Source of the DNA: Pezizomycotina sp. ARF18
Lineage: Eukaryota; Ascomycota
Reading direction: 5' to 3'
Assembly: GCA_002224055.1 (NCBI GenBank)
Contig: AZLU01000134.1
Coordinates: 1 to 64,000, forward strand
Length of the DNA stretch: 64,000 nt
The notes below the pieces were generated by a model. The model had not been told where the DNA came from. It made no database searches and saw only the letters and a list, made by a program, of their open reading frames with translations. Position 1 is the stretch's first letter; every line of letters begins with the position of its first letter. Positions 35,523 through 49,294 of this stretch are shown here, piece by piece. A program made the translations under genes and the position numbers.

Positions 35523-37046
35523 TTCTGTTATATTTCCTAGTTAAAATTGAGCGAGCTGTTTCAATGAAGATATCATTTGGTGGAGTGTTTGGATATCTTT
35601 TCTATCAATGCTTTGACTAATGGTTGCTGTTTTCTCCATGTGAGTCTGGTTTGATATCTCTCTTCAAGTTCGATGCTCGCCTTATATACATATCTCCGTC
35701 GATATCCCCAAGATGAAGCTCCAAGCTTCAATGCTCAAGGTGTGTAATCAACATCGTAAAGAGAAGTAGGTATTCTGGCAGTGGAATCCGTCAAATTGAA
35801 TTTACAATTCGATTGTTAAAGCAATGGACATCGCACGAGAAAGGTAAAAAGAGATGTTAACGACATCGCGACAATCTGTTGGACCTTGCAATTTGGAGAG
35901 TTGGCGGTTTTGTGTGTATTTCAAAGCTAGCGCAAAAGGTTTATTCATACATATGTAATGTCAATGTAAATGCAGGTAATTTTGCCTGCACGGAGTCAAG
36001 ACACTCGCCTATTGCTGACTTTACACATATTGTATACATCGATTCTTCTAAGGATAGAATGATATAGACAGTATCACGGAGTTTAAAAAAAATAAAATAA
36101 AAAATTTGAAGAAGCAAAATATCGTTCCGCTGTTTCCTTCCGCTTAAAAAAAAGAAAGAAAGGAAAATTTTGCGAACTCCGGACTAAGGAACACCGCCTC
36201 TAGCTACATGAACTATATAAGTACTTTAGTATATATGTATTTCCACTGATTACACGATGCAATGCGACTTTGTTGGTAATCATTCCTTCCCTCTCTTTAT
36301 TACCGGCTTGTGCATACAGCTCTTGGCCCTGCGCCGCGCGCCCGTGAGACCGTAAACTTGTAGCAGCAATAAAAGGGTCTCTTACCCGCGAGCAGTTGCC
36401 GGGTACCAGGGGGAGAATTTGTTAGTTGTACATTTTTTTTTTTTTTTTTTTTTGGCGGCTGTCGAGGCACGCTTATTTCACAATTTACAAGCCTTGCCCA
36501 TGAGATCTTTGGGGGGTGGGAGGGGGGTTTGGAAGGCCCTGGGAAAGGGGAAGGAAGATCTTGATCAGGAAAACGGGGGACCCTCTTAATGGTGCGCACG
36601 CGAGAGTCCTTTGCGGATAGTGGCCCGTGACATTAATGAAAAATGGCGTCACCAGACAGTAGTAAAAATAGTTAGGACGATAAGGGAAATTAGGAAGCCG
36701 ACGGAAGAATAATTAGGGAGGGTTTCAAATTCCATTCGCAACAACGAGTATTTGTTATTATTGACTGCTGCTGTTATTTCTTTCTTCTCTTCCCTTCCTC
36801 TCTCTCTCTCTCTCCTTCCCTAACTTCTTTCCCTTAGCATTCTTCGGTATTTTTTTTTTTTTTATTCCTTGTTTCGTCAGCCCGGTTCTTTCCTTGTAGA
36901 AGCCGCACGCGAGTGACAAGTCTAATCTCACGGAAAACAAACGGAGATAAAGAGAGAAAGGAAGGAAGGAAGAGAAACCAGTAATTCTCCAAGAATACAC
37001 CAAGTCCGTTTTCTTACAGTGCTTGTTTTCGTAATCACTTGTCAAG
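35523..37046. promoter_or_regulatory. Divergent upstream region of GST and M18 genes
   Basis: A 1.5-kb gap between divergent starts. A T run near 36433-36452, CT repeats near 36799-36814 and a G-rich stretch near 36510-36560 are present. Open frames here lack motifs. Confidence 0.4.
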
Positions 37047-38904
37047 ATGAGAGCGCCGGCGGGTAATTCTAATGTAAGTCAAACGATGAAACGTATTTTC
37101 TATTAATACAATATTTTGTATAATAGTGTTCCCACGTTTACGCTGACCATGTTTTCGTGGTTTAGTTCCTTGACTTGACGTCGAGCTTGCACGAGATGAG
37201 AATGGCAACCGCAAGCCGGTAGCCAACGAACACCTCGTTCAGGAGGCTTGTCCTTTTCTAGCGCCAACCGTATTCACCGAAGATGCGCCTTACTGCCCTG
37301 CTGAACCCGACCTGCACCGCTTCGAGCCACGGCCTCCGATATCGACCCCAGCGATTACACAGAGCCGTTCCTAACCTTCATGACGGAAAACCCGACGGTT
37401 TTCCACACCGTCCACCACTTCCAGCCGGCTCGAGGGAAAGGCTTCAAGCGCCTGCTCGAGAGGGATGATTGGAAAGATGTTATCAGGCCTGGAGGAAATA
37501 CTACGTCTCCAGGAACGAGTGCAGCATGGTCGCCTTTGTTATTGGAAAGGACTATAAGCTGGTAATGGTTTGCGATTGTCGCCGACACATCGATGCGCTA
37601 TGCTTGAAGCTGAAGCCAGTCTCGAAGAAACCGAACGTGCAAGGCTACGTTTCGCTTGGTAAGTTATAATCTCACTTTACTCCTTAGTTTGGATGGACGT
37701 CTTTGAACAAGAACTAAGAAAGGGATGAATTCTAGTGTCGCACCGTACGCCGGTGCATTAAATCAAACTTGGTGGGACAGAGACTTGTCCGTCGGCGGAC
37801 GCGTCATTGTAAAGGATCCAAAAACTGGAAAGATCCAATCCAGGTTGTCAAAATTGACTGGCCAATTGCGAAGATCCCAACGCTCGCACCACATTTTGGA
37901 AAGTAAGGAGTCACTTCTGAGAGATATATATTTCTAATTTCCGCGCGATGTTTCGCAATATAGTATTTATCTCGCTCACAACTTGCTTATTAGTGTCAAT
38001 ACGAGCACAAGGAAACCAAAATGTTCCCCGTGATCGGTCTCGAAGGAGCTGCTAGGAAGACTTCGGAATCGCCTGCCCCCGGAAGCAACCTTTCAAGGCT
38101 GCCCCTGTTGGCAGCTTCGCAACCAACAGCCTCCCCGCCTCGTCGAGTTAATAGCGTCGCACTTGGGGATCCAAGACCTCGGCACGATCTTGAACTGGGA
38201 ACTCGAGCTGTTCAACGCCAACCCGCCACCCTCATCGGCATGGATAAGGATTTATATCCGCTCCGCGGATAGACGACAAGATAACTCCTGGGCCGCAATG
38301 GAAGCCCTGATCCTCAGCGCCGACAGCGCGAGCGAAGGCGGTGTCGCACCGTCACTGCCGTCTTCGACGAGGAAGAGATTGGTTCTCGCCTCCGCGACGG
38401 CGCCGCATCGAACCTGCTACCGGGCGTAGTCGCCAGGATCTCTGAGGCCGCCAGCGGGAGCGGCCCTAATGCGGTGCAGCGGGCGTATGCGAGTCGTATC
38501 TCCTGTCTGCAGACGTCACCCACGCCGTCGCGCCGCAATATGTGGATCAGTTCCTCCCCGATCACATGCCTAGACTGAACGTCGGCGTTGCCGTTGTCGG
38601 GACTCGAACGGCCACATGACCACGGATTCAATCTCGCATGCTCTGCTGTCCGAGGTAGCAGAGAAGAGTGACTGCGAATTGCAGATATTCCAGATCAGGA
38701 CGACAGCAGGAGCGGTGGAACGATAGGGCCGATGCTCTCGACCGCCATGGGCGTCCGTGCGATCGATGCTGGCGTCGGCAATGGTCAATGCACTCCATAC
38801 TTGCCACCGTCGGCTCCCTGGACCCCGGATTAGCAGTGAAACTCTTCACGGGGTTCTTTGAGCACTACGAGAAGGTCGATGCTTCATTCGAGGAGTACAG
38901 TTGA
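37047..38904 (+). CDS. APE1: M18 family vacuolar aminopeptidase I (Ape1/Lap4 type)
   Basis: Zinc aminopeptidase of family M18. The yeast homologue reaches the vacuole by the Cvt/autophagy route. Exon 1 (37047-37073) encodes MRAPAGNSN and ends at GTAAGT. The catalytic part has EPFLTFMTENPTVFHTVHHF, KYYVSRNECSMVAFVIG, the first metal-binding block HIDAL (about 37590; one G of the expected GGACAC is missing), LKPVSKKPNVQGYVSLG, VAPYAGALNQTWWDRDLSVG, PIAKIPTLAPHF, the domain-lid region, MDKDLYP, VTAVFDEEEIGSR (catalytic Glu), ISHAL, GTIGPMLSTAMGVRAIDAG and MHSI. The end is DPGLAVKLFTGFFEHYEKVD then ASFEEYS. VAPYAGALN and WWDRDL favour the Ape1 branch over cytosolic aspartyl aminopeptidase. Introns lie near 37662-37732 and 37903-37994. 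Several frame breaks occur. Confidence 0.96.
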
Positions 38905-40358
38905 TGACGCAGTAATTTTGTCATTTCAACCACCAGATAGAAGAAGTGTATAATATAAAACCATCCGAAGCCCAAAAGCAGATATTTGGGATTGGAGGAA
39001 GAAATAAGAGGAAAGTTTGGGGGGGGGGGGGGTTGGTTATCTAGCTACTATGTCCTACAAGTATAGGATATGCGGATAAGGGCAACTAGAAATTTTGACT
39101 GGAAGTTACTAAAAATGGCTTCCTCGTCTTAGTAAGATACGGAGAGTATAGAGTATAGATTGTTGATTTAGGTTAGATCTGATTAGCATTGCATTTAAAT
39201 TGCTGCATTGAGTACTTTATGTACGATAATTGATAGATAGCGACTATTATTACCTGCAACGCATAGAATATTATCAGTTGAACTCCCGGCCTAACGCAGA
39301 AACTGCCCACACGCTTCTTTGAGCACTACGAAGATACGGATACTCTATTTGACGACGATTAGGTTCGTGATATGGCTGTAGGTGTCAAGGTGAAGCTTCG
39401 TTTGGCAAACGTAATATGAGCGTAGCGATGCTGAGTACCGCTGCAGTTTCGTGTTTTGATCGTCACTAGTACTTCCCTGTTTTATGAATACTATGCCTTT
39501 CTTTACGGGTATTATTGGTCGTTATATTGAGCTTAGTATATACGCGATACATTACTGTTCGTGCCGCTAAAGATGATTCAATAGCGGTATACAGACAGTA
39601 TATCCATCCTGATCTTATAATATCTATAGAAACCTGTAGTTTACATAAGGCGTCAAAAAAAAAAAAAAAAAAAAAAAAAGGTTGTTATACAATCCCGATT
39701 TCCGTGCGACGTGTGAGAACGTAACATTAGGCAAAGAAATACGCAGAAAAAGTATTTTACAAAACAAAGCAATGAGTAAGGAAATGATTGAAGTTACTGA
39801 TATTTTTGATTTGTATATGTCCGAGATTTAGTCCATATCGCAGGTCTGGAAAACTCCGGTAAGGATGCTTATGGATTATGAAATAATTCTGCGAGAAAGA
39901 GAAAAAAGGCTTCGTATATACAGTCTTTGCGCACTATCACAGTAACAAAAGCGGGCCTCTAAAAATCAGAAAAGCGAAAAACTTCGCTTTGCAGACAAAA
40001 AAAAAGAAAGAAAAAAGGAAAAGCAGATGAGATAAAGAAACACTCGGTGAGAAGATATTTAAAACAATAAATGAAGACCCTGATACATGAACTCCGTATA
40101 ATTGCTTTTGGTTCCTTGGTCTTTCCAACTTCCTTTTTTTTTTGAAAAAAAAAAAAAAAAAAGAACTTTTTGCTTCATAGCGTAGATATATCGTGAAGGC
40201 GTTAATGTCATAACAATGAAATACTTGGAGATAGATTGTAAGAAATTATATATAGTACATCTTTCACGTTCCTCCATCGGATAGTACTTGAAAAAGGAAG
40301 TTATATTATAAATGTATGAGAAGAGAAGATAAACGCTGCCTCTGTAAGGCAAAATTTT
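38905..40358. other. Convergent intergenic region between M18 and NOT1
   Basis: Apart from the duplicated terminal exon (separate entry), this holds a G run near 39019-39032, a 20-base A run near 39656-39679 and another near 40145-40162. No complete gene is supported. Confidence 0.5.
39297..39362 (+). other. Second copy of the M18 aminopeptidase terminal exon
   Basis: A 22-codon stretch reads QKLPTRFFEHYEDTDTLFDD plus Asp and a stop. It closely parallels the M18 C-terminus VKLFTGFFEHYEKVDASFEE 460 bp upstream, including an identical 17-bp core (TTCTTTGAGCACTACGA). It is preceded by CTAACGCAG, a plausible splice acceptor. A GTGAAA donor at 38836, in phase, would join DPGLA to KLPTRFFEHY. It is either an alternative last exon or the remnant of a partial duplication. 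No other M18 blocks are seen between the copies. Confidence 0.75.
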
Positions 40359-43300
40359 TTACCTATCGGTGTTGACATGTTGGAAGAGAGCATCAAAAGT
40401 CGTTCAATCTATGGAAAAACCGCCGTTAGCTGAAGATCGTATTAAATTTTTTTTTTAAAACATTTGCATCTGACTCTTACCTCGGGAGCTGATTTGATAA
40501 AACTGAGATTCCAAACTCGTAGATTGGGTTCTTCAACAATTCCAGTAGGGTGATAATAAGACCCATGGGTGTGGTCGATGAACGATGAGCCTTTCCAGCA
40601 AGACGCGTGTGATCTGCTGCCGGAGGTCCATCTCGTTCGGATTTGAACCGTCATGAGCAAAGAGGAATAGGATGGTACAGCTGAAGTAGTGAGTATGGCA
40701 GTTGGGTATCTCAGCTGGTTGGCGATAGCACTGAGGAGGAAGTAACGGGCTAAAGTATAACGTTGTTAGCTTTTGTTTCGTGCTTAATGGAAGTGGGAAA
40801 AGTTCTTTGGAGGCATACCTTCGGGAGGGAAATCCATAGCCATCTGAAGGAACAGTTTTGATGGTCGGAGCCGCGCTGGTACGCTATATCACCGCTCTGC
40901 TCAGACTTCGAGATGGCATCCATTGCTATGTAAAGGGCAATCGCATTAAGATTGGCGGGTTAACAGAAACACGGAGAAGCCCAGTCCGACATCCTCCTCG
41001 GATCGATTGTAACGGCGTCGAGTATGCGCTTAACTTTTCACTCGAGATATCCCCAGAAAGGCATGTGTCGATGGCTTCTTTGATCCTGCCTCTTGAGGGT
41101 ACCCGTCACGTCGCCAGCGATCGGGGGTGGCACGCGGATTTCCGGAAGCCTGTCAACTTCAAGCCTTGAGTGAAGGGATCGGGAAGCTCGAAAGTGACAT
41201 AGGGAAGCGCTCAAAATAAGATTCCTAAGCTGAGTGCAATGCGAGGGGATCACATCACAGATAAGGTAATGGTATTCCGCTAGGAAGTCGGGAAATCGTG
41301 ATGCAGCACTAGATAACACGTAAACGCCGCGGTAGAACTGCCTCTGATCCTCATTCAAATCAGGATATTTGAGCAAACGACCTAGATATTTCAAGAGGAC
41401 CTCCAGCTCTTGTACGTAAAGATTGCGGTTCTATTATCCAACGATGAATGTTAGCAATAAAAGTTCCATAGCACATAAGATTATCTGGTGGTTCCCCTTA
41501 CCCCTTGATTGTCTAGATAGATGATCTTCGGCATGTAGTGGCGGTGAGATACGAGAGCAGTCCATGCGAAAGCAAAGCCGGGGTAATACATGGGTTGAAT
41601 CGCAAGAAGAGTATTGCTGGCGAGGTGAATGTTAGTTCAAAAAATGTAACTTGGTTGTTGTAAGAGAAAATGCATCTACTTACTGGAATGCGCGCATTAT
41701 TTTAGCGTGTTGGGCCTGTAGCTGCGATTCTACGACATGATACTCGCAGAAGAGACTGGAAAAAGTCTGAAGAAGATTTTCTGGTTAAATAACATTCCTC
41801 GATTCTCATGCTGATTATTGAAGACCAAGACAAGAACAGAAAGTATGAGTTTAGATAGTCCGCTTTCTGGTTTGGTCTCTCGCTTGGGTTTTCGGCTTGC
41901 TCTTCGAATTGATATTTCACAGGAGGATGATCAATTTTGCGAGGGAGTCGATTGGAATGAAGAGAGACGATGCTAGGCGTTCTCCGAAAGAGCTACGTCT
42001 TCGCGTACATTTCGATACACATCTCAACGCTAGTCTTGAAGAAGAGTGCGGAGAGTGCGTAGTCGTCGAAGACCTTGTTTTGATGGAGTTGGCTTACAAA
42101 AGCCACGAAAGCCTTGTCGTTCGTAGCTGGATGGTTGTACAATTGGATCATTCTTCGAAGACGTAGGCAAGCTGCTCACGCTGCAATTTTTCCTCGCTCT
42201 CTTGATCGATCTGTGGGGGTGACTCAAACCTCTGCAGCTCATCCAGAAGGTTGTGGGCAATTTCGTTCTGTGGATCTTGTTGGAGATGGTGCATCAGCCC
42301 GTTGAGACTTGATGCGAATCGGAGCGCATGGCTATTGGGTTCTGGTTCAGGACGGTTTGCCTAATCAAATTTGCAAAATTCAATGGCAGTTTGCTTTCTG
42401 CTCTCAATGGCGCGAGAAATTGTAACGTCGACCTGGCTTAAAGAGAGGAGTCGACTTTTTACCAACATGACAGTAACAGGAACATTGAACATACGCTGTT
42501 TCGAAAAGTTAGCGAATTTTGCGTTGCATAAACCGGATCATTTGAAGGCTAACATGAGATAAAATAAAATCAAATAAAACAGAACAGAACATAACAAAAT
42601 AAATAATAAAGTAGAAAAACTTACATCATCGTCTTGCGAAACAAGCCAAGTATGAACTTCTTACTGCAAACGCTTGAAAGCTGGCAAAGCTTCTCTAGAA
42701 GAGTTACAAAACCTTCAACCTCAAGTGGATCTTCTAACTGGAGGAATAGAAGAGAGCATATGTTTTGGGCCGCGTTCGTGGATAGTGTGTCGCGGAAAGG
42801 TGATGAGCAACAAGTCGAAGGACCTCCGTCATAACAAGTTTGATTTGATGAGTGTCTGGAAGGTCGGCCATGCTTTGCTCGCTTGCCTCTTTAACAATCT
42901 CCCCAACTCAACCAGCAATTCGGTCATCCTGTCCTTGCTGCTCTTGAGTAAATCGGTTGGCTGCGTTGGTCTGGAAATCGCGGATGGCTGCAATGGAGCT
43001 GCTTGCCTTTGCTGAAGTTGCTGCTGCTGCTGCTGCTGTTGGGTATGATGCGATTGAGGTGGAGGTAGTTGCTGATCGCAATTGCCTGTGGGAGATGCAT
43101 TGTCGCCTCAGGGGCCTGCATAAAGTCGCTGAGCTCCTGTCCAAGTCGTGGGCCGGCTGCTATCTCACTTGTAGCCGGGGCATACGAGAAAAGTCATCGT
43201 ATACGTTTAGCTGGGCGGGAGTGAGACCACCTGCTTTCAGTCTAAAAGGCTCCGGCATCGTCATCACATATCTAGACATTGTGGGGTCTGTAACGGAATG

Positions 43301-46300
43301 TTAGTCCGCCTATCGCGGTGGGCCTTCCGCGCGCATATGCCTGTTGAAGGTTTTCATCGATTTCCGGAATCGACTTATCCTGGGCTGCTTTCTGGATAAC
43401 GGCCGACGAAACCTCCAGATTGTCGTTGACGAAAGATTGTATTGCTTGATCGGGCACGGTCTGCTCCGTAGCCAGCCTGTGAAAGGAGCTGCCGGATCGT
43501 GTTCGACATGCTCATTCGCAGTGGCTCTTTGCATGTTACGAGGGCGAGGCTCCCGGCCATTGTTTGGACCATGCTGTGAGCGGCCTTCTTCATCTTCTCT
43601 TCGTTGGGCTCCATCGCGAAATCCTTCAGAATCAATTGCGCAGTTGAGATACTCGCAATTGTAACAGATCGTTCGACCACGGGTGAGATTATTTCACGCA
43701 CAGCACGGTCGATTCCAGCGCGCAGAATATTTTTAAAACCTGGGTAATGGAAGAATGAAGAGAGGCTATTGTTGTATTGTAGTTGCCCTGGAAGTTCGGA
43801 ATACTGAGGTTGGTGAATTGCTCTTGACGACTGTCTTCCCTGTTATGGAAAATGTTCTCAATCGGGTCAATGAAGGGCCGATCATGCTCCTCGATTTCTG
43901 GTGGTCTGTTGCGAATTTGAGTTGCGGTTCTATATCCTTGATATCCAGATTCAGGCTACCACACAAAACCTCGATCTCGAATTTTAGATTGAGCTTCAGA
44001 TCCGATAATGATAGAGCTCCGCTAAAAAGTTGAATAATGGCCATGATCCAAGGGTTTGGCGGCTTGAAGACGCTGGATTTAGTGGCCTGTTCCAAAATCT
44101 TGCAAGTGAAAGGAAGGACCACAATGAGGCGCTGAGTATCGTATCCTTCCACCAGCAGATCCCTGAACGCAATGTTGTTGTGCTTTATCGGCTTATCCTT
44201 TGCTATAGTAAGCCCGCCAGCACCCGCCGAGATGCTTCAGGTGCGATCGTTCAGTAGCCGGAGTTCATCACGCTCTCTGAATTCAACAGGCTGAATGCGT
44301 TGCGGTAGGTCTCGCGAGCACTTGGTTCAGGAGACTTTTGCTGTTGAAGCCTCTAGGAAATCCAGGTAGAGTTTATGATTGTTCGGTCAGTCGCGCACGT
44401 TGCACTACAAGATAATCCGCGAACCACTGGTGATACGCATCCTTCATGTATTCGTTAAACTCCTTCAGCTTGAATCTAGGTTTGAAGCAGTCAAATTGTT
44501 CACGATGAACAACACCTTATCCTGAGTTTCTTCAGAAGGCTCTTCGAAATGGTCTCTCGAGGCAACGGATCGAGGCGTAAGGCTCGGAAAGCTGCGGGCG
44601 GAGGTGGCTGCAAGTCAAGGCTTCCATTTGGTAGTTGGGACTACCTGCCGGCGTCGCCGCCGAACGCGCTACCATTGGTTTCCGAGACACGTTAGACACG
44701 TCTGATTGCCTAGCTTCCTGCGATGAGAGCACCTCGAGCGCGATGTCCATGACATCGGTGCCCTGAAGTGCTGAGATCGATGCCAAATGGTTGCAAACCC
44801 TTCCACTCCCTGAGCCTGTTTGGAAAGTGTTTCAATGCTTGAAGCCCAAACTTGAAACATGTTATCTCGAGGCTGATGCTTTTGCAGAGCATCCAGGACC
44901 ATTCCCAGGGCGACGTTCAAAGCAAGGCCATCCAGCAGTCGAAACTCAATTAGAGCGCCAAAAAGAACAGCGGTCGTAGCTAATGGCTCGTTCGGATATG
45001 TCGGGTAGCAGGAGTATTCGTCGAAGAGGCTGTGAATCATGCATGAAAAGAGATCTTGATCCTCCGGAACATCTGATGTTTTAAACTTTGAAGATCTTCT
45101 ACCATTTTTAATTGTAATCTCGTTCCCGTACATCTTTTGATAGTAGTCTTGCATGCGCTTGTCTACAGATGGAGTGAAAGTGTTGCCATTCTTGCTATTC
45201 GCGAATATCACGTCGTCATGACCCTGGTGTAGGTTGATGAGCCTTGGGTACGATTGGAGACACTTGCGCTGGACGGAAACGACAAAATCTCGCTGTTCAA
45301 AGGAAAGCAGAGAGCTCCTACAAACGAGCTGTTAGTTCAATTGTAGGCGCTATTTCGAGAGCACTCGTACGAATGTTTATGTGCAACAAGGAATGGTAGC
45401 ATAGATATAAAGTGGTAAACGTACGATTTGTCAGTGACCTCCAATAACACAGATACTTCTGCAACTCTGAGAGTCTCGGACACCTTTTGTTTCTTTTGCT
45501 CCGCAGGTTGAAAATCATAATCGTTCGAACTCTTCGCTTCCAAGAACAGCAGGATGGTGTCCACGAACGGCTTACCGCCACGGCTTATCATGTCGAGGCA
45601 CCACTTTTCAAGCTCAAAACCATCACGCGCTGACGCGAGACAAGCAATATCGAGGGCCAGCTCGAAAGGGACAGCTGCGTGAGTTCAGAAGTGATTTGTA
45701 GATCGTTCGAGATATCCACAATTTTTGACAGATTAAGCTGGTCGACACTATAGAAGCTTATGAAACGCTCGATTACGGTGGCTTTATTAGCATTCCAAAG
45801 GAGGAAGAATACCAGATGACGCGACGGATGACCTTCAAAAAAGCCGACAAACAAGCGATTAACGATGCTTCGTACGGCTCGGACCAGGGCCGGGGGCAAT
45901 AAATGCGCCAGTCAAGAGAAGTTCCGGTACCAGTTTCCAGTGCCTATCTAGAAGCTTTCCGGCGTCTTCCTTCACGTCCGCGGCTAGGGTGGCATTGGTA
46001 GAGAGATAAATAAGCGCTTGCACGGCGTCTACGGAATTGAGCTTTTGGTTTTCGTAAGTAGCAGCGAGGGCGGAGAGGCTCGCCGGAGCGTCGGCGAATT
46101 GATCGGCTGTCACTATGCGCTTGAGATTGGGGACTTTATTGAGGTCGAACCTCTCCAAGCTTCTGCTGGTAAGAGCTTTGAGGACTGAAAGCTGAGCGGC
46201 AGGTTCTTCCATTTTCCAGCCCACAAGCGGCTGATCTCGAGCGATTCTGATTTTTCAGCGGCAACCAGAAGGCCGTTTATCAAGAGCAAAGCCATCTGGA

Positions 46301-48190
46301 TCCTTGATTATGAAGTCGGGTCGGTCTAGGTGTTCCAAAACGAGATTCCAGTCAAAGCTTTCACCTAGATTTTCTTCCTGGATAGCGGTGATGAAATTTC
46401 CGGATTCCAATCGCGCGGGTGCTGGCTAGTCGCCATTACCGCAAGCAGATCAGAGACTTCTTCTTCACCAATTCGACCCGCCACTTTCTCTTTAAAACGT
46501 CTCTACAAGCCTCCAGCGAGGTGGTACTATGAGACCCAGCTATGGTGAAAAGCCTCGTGAGCGATTCCTGGCTCTCATTTTCTCAATGGATTCGGTGATG
46601 CGTTGGATTTCGTCGGGAATGGTAGAGTTTGCGAACCGCACACGGCAGCGTATGATAGTGAAAGCTTCGCGTTATTATCGAAAAAGCTCGGTAATGGGTC
46701 AGAATAGTAATCTTTCAAGAAGAAGGCGATTAAAGCGGGATCCCATCTGCATGTTTATTTGGTTCGAAAGAATTTCAAGATAGGATTGAAAGAATTGGTG
46801 ATGATTTCATGTGCTGTATGAGAGAAATGTGTATGGTTAGTTAAATAAAGAACCCCAAATGCAAGAAAAACTAGTATACACACGGAAAAAGAAAAAAAGT
46901 GAAAAAGAAAAAGAGCTAGCGCCGAATATAGCAATTACTTCTTAGGCCAAAAAGAAATATAAACAGCGCTTAACAAAAGAGAGAAAGAAAAGAAAAGAAA
47001 ATCTTTGAACTGATATTATATGAATATTCTCTCACTCAGGATCAAACCTGAACTTGAAGCGTAGTAGGATAGTTTCAACTTGATAAGAAGATAAGTCAAA
47101 TAAGCTCTACCTTTAGATCTAAGGTCCGCTTTGGGACTGTTCTTGAATCCCAAAGCAAAGACGCTCCTGTCCAACGCGTCCATAGAAAATGACGCATGAA
47201 GCCGGTGAGGTCGAAGTCCTTAAAAATACGTCATCGCTTCCGCTGATCGATTCGGCGACGTTGCGAGCGTGATCGAGATTCTCCACAGCTTTCTGAATTT
47301 CTTCGTTGAGGAGTCTGTAATTGGTGGCATTCTCAACTTGTTTGTTCTGGGATGAAGCGGGGAATATCGTAGGCGAGTTTCCTTGGATGAGACGGCGGAT
47401 CAACTTGGTATATACTTCCATTCCGTTTTGCTCACATAACTGCAAAGATAGAAAGGCATGTTAATAACCAACGAAAAATTCCATAGACATATCTGATATA
47501 TTGGGTAGCAAGCAAGTCAAAAGGGGCGAGGATATTGAGGGAAGAAAAGCAAAGGATGATTGGAAGAGGGCAGAAAGTGGTCTATGTCTTACTTGACGGA
47601 TCTGAGCTGCTTGCGACTCGTACTTGTCCTCCTTCATCGTGCTGGCAAGCAGAAAGACCTGTGCAACAACGATTTTAGACAAGTTGGAACTGCCTGAGGA
47701 GACATATTTCCTCCTCCTGCAGATCCGGTGTTGGATGACGATAGTAGGAACTTTGTGTCTGTGACGAAGAATATCGCGATGAGCCAGACTGTGCTGGTGC
47801 GGTTTGTGACTGGACGATGAACGCGGCGGTGAAGAATTGGGCTGGCGGTGACCAGCTAAACTCTCGAGGAATTTGACGAAGACAGGTTTGCTGACTGGGA
47901 CGGAGTGGTAGTAGACTGGCGATTGCCAGTCGTTCGAGTGCCTGAGGATTTGGTTGAGGAGCGTTCCGAAGAATCGAAGAATCGAGACGGCTTTGTACTG
48001 CCAAAAAAGGATGAAGACGATCCAACAGCACTTTCAGAGGACGGCTTATTTAAGTTGTCCACGTTATCAGACTTCTGAGTGAGTTTGAAGAATTTTTCAT
48101 GAAAGAGAGAGCGAAAAAACGAAAAAAAAAAAAAAAAAAAATTTCCCAACACCTCTAGAATCGGCAGAAAAGCGGAGAGGGGGTTCTTGG
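40359..48190 (-). CDS. NOT1: NOT1, scaffold of the CCR4-NOT deadenylase complex
   Basis: NOT1 (yeast Cdc39) is the scaffold on which Caf1/Ccr4 deadenylases and Not2-Not5 assemble; it is essential in most fungi. The N-terminal part (about 48090-47690) is Ser/Thr/Gln-rich. The conserved N-terminal helical region reads [40 protein letters not shown] and [10 protein letters not shown] (about 47430-47170). Then follow [20 protein letters not shown] and [13 protein letters not shown], and near 45210 a MIF4G-flanking stretch, [16 protein letters not shown]. The DUF3819-like part has [20 protein letters not shown] and [19 protein letters not shown]. The NOT1 superfamily domain has [20 protein letters not shown] and [15 protein letters not shown], then [18 protein letters not shown]-like and [13 protein letters not shown] final exon encodes [15 protein letters not shown] by frame joining and stops at 40361-40359. 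The first exon is uncertain: a splice acceptor near 48083 precedes KSDNVDNLN. Frame is broken repeatedly. Confidence 0.93.
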
Positions 48191-49294
48191 TCCTGAGCAA
48201 GCGCAGGAGCGAAAAATAAGGCAAGCTAAGAGACTGTGGTATAGGTTAGTCGCGAAGAGACTATCTTGTAGTGGAGCTTGGAGCCAGGCATAAAGATAAT
48301 GGCGGACAAATTTGGGGGAGGCTTAGTGTATGGAAAACAAGAAGGGCAGGGAAGCTGAACAGGAAACAGCTGGAATCTGGGAAAAGAGGCTTAACACAGG
48401 GGGAAAAAGAGAAATATATGTATAGCAAAAACACCCCTCCGTGCCAGCAAAAATCACGCAGTGGGATGGCTAAGGTGGATTTTGAAACCTTTTTACGATT
48501 GGAAGAAAGGTGAGAGAGCAAAGTCGGCGATGGCGAGAAGGAGGCTGATGACGGAGGGGGAAAGCTGATAGAGACAGACGAGACAGAGGAGAGGAGAGGA
48601 GAGGGAGAGGGAGGATGGGAGGAGGAGGAGAAGAAGGAGGAGGAGGAGGAGGAGAAGGGAGATATTGGGGAGGTGGAATGGAGAAAGCGAAGAGGAGAGA
48701 AGTTACTCTATGATACGCACTGTGTGGGATGGTGGAGGTGTGTTGGTGAGGTTCCAAAAAGGTTAAAAGAAAGACTTTTTTTTTCTTTCTTTTTTTTTTT
48801 TTTTTTTTTTCTGATTACTACGCCGCTATTGTGGGACTTCAAGTAATAAAATAAAGGGAAGAAGAGTAAAAACAGAGGACGACAGAACAGAACAGAACAG
48901 AACAGAACAACAAAACAAAAAAGTAAAATAGAACTACTTTAAACTAAAGTAAGCACACCTACAAGTATATTATTATTATTAATTATTAATTAGTCAATAA
49001 TTAGTTTATTTTATTCGAGAAAATGAATCAAGAAGAAAAGAATGTGTCGAAAAGTGCTCTCTCTCTCTCTGCACGAAATCACTAGGGAAAAGGGTTGAAA
49101 AATCACGTATATATTTAGCTAGGAAAAGGATGCCGCTACCAGAAAAAAAAAAAAAAAAAAAAAGAAAGAAAATAGTTATATAAAAGATCCTGCCTTTTTC
49201 CTAAGTTTTTTTTTTTTTAAAAAAAATTTTTTTTAACACGTTGAACTTTCCCCCTTAAGCGAGTCAGTAGCGTTTTCTGATGTTCAAGTGTAGG

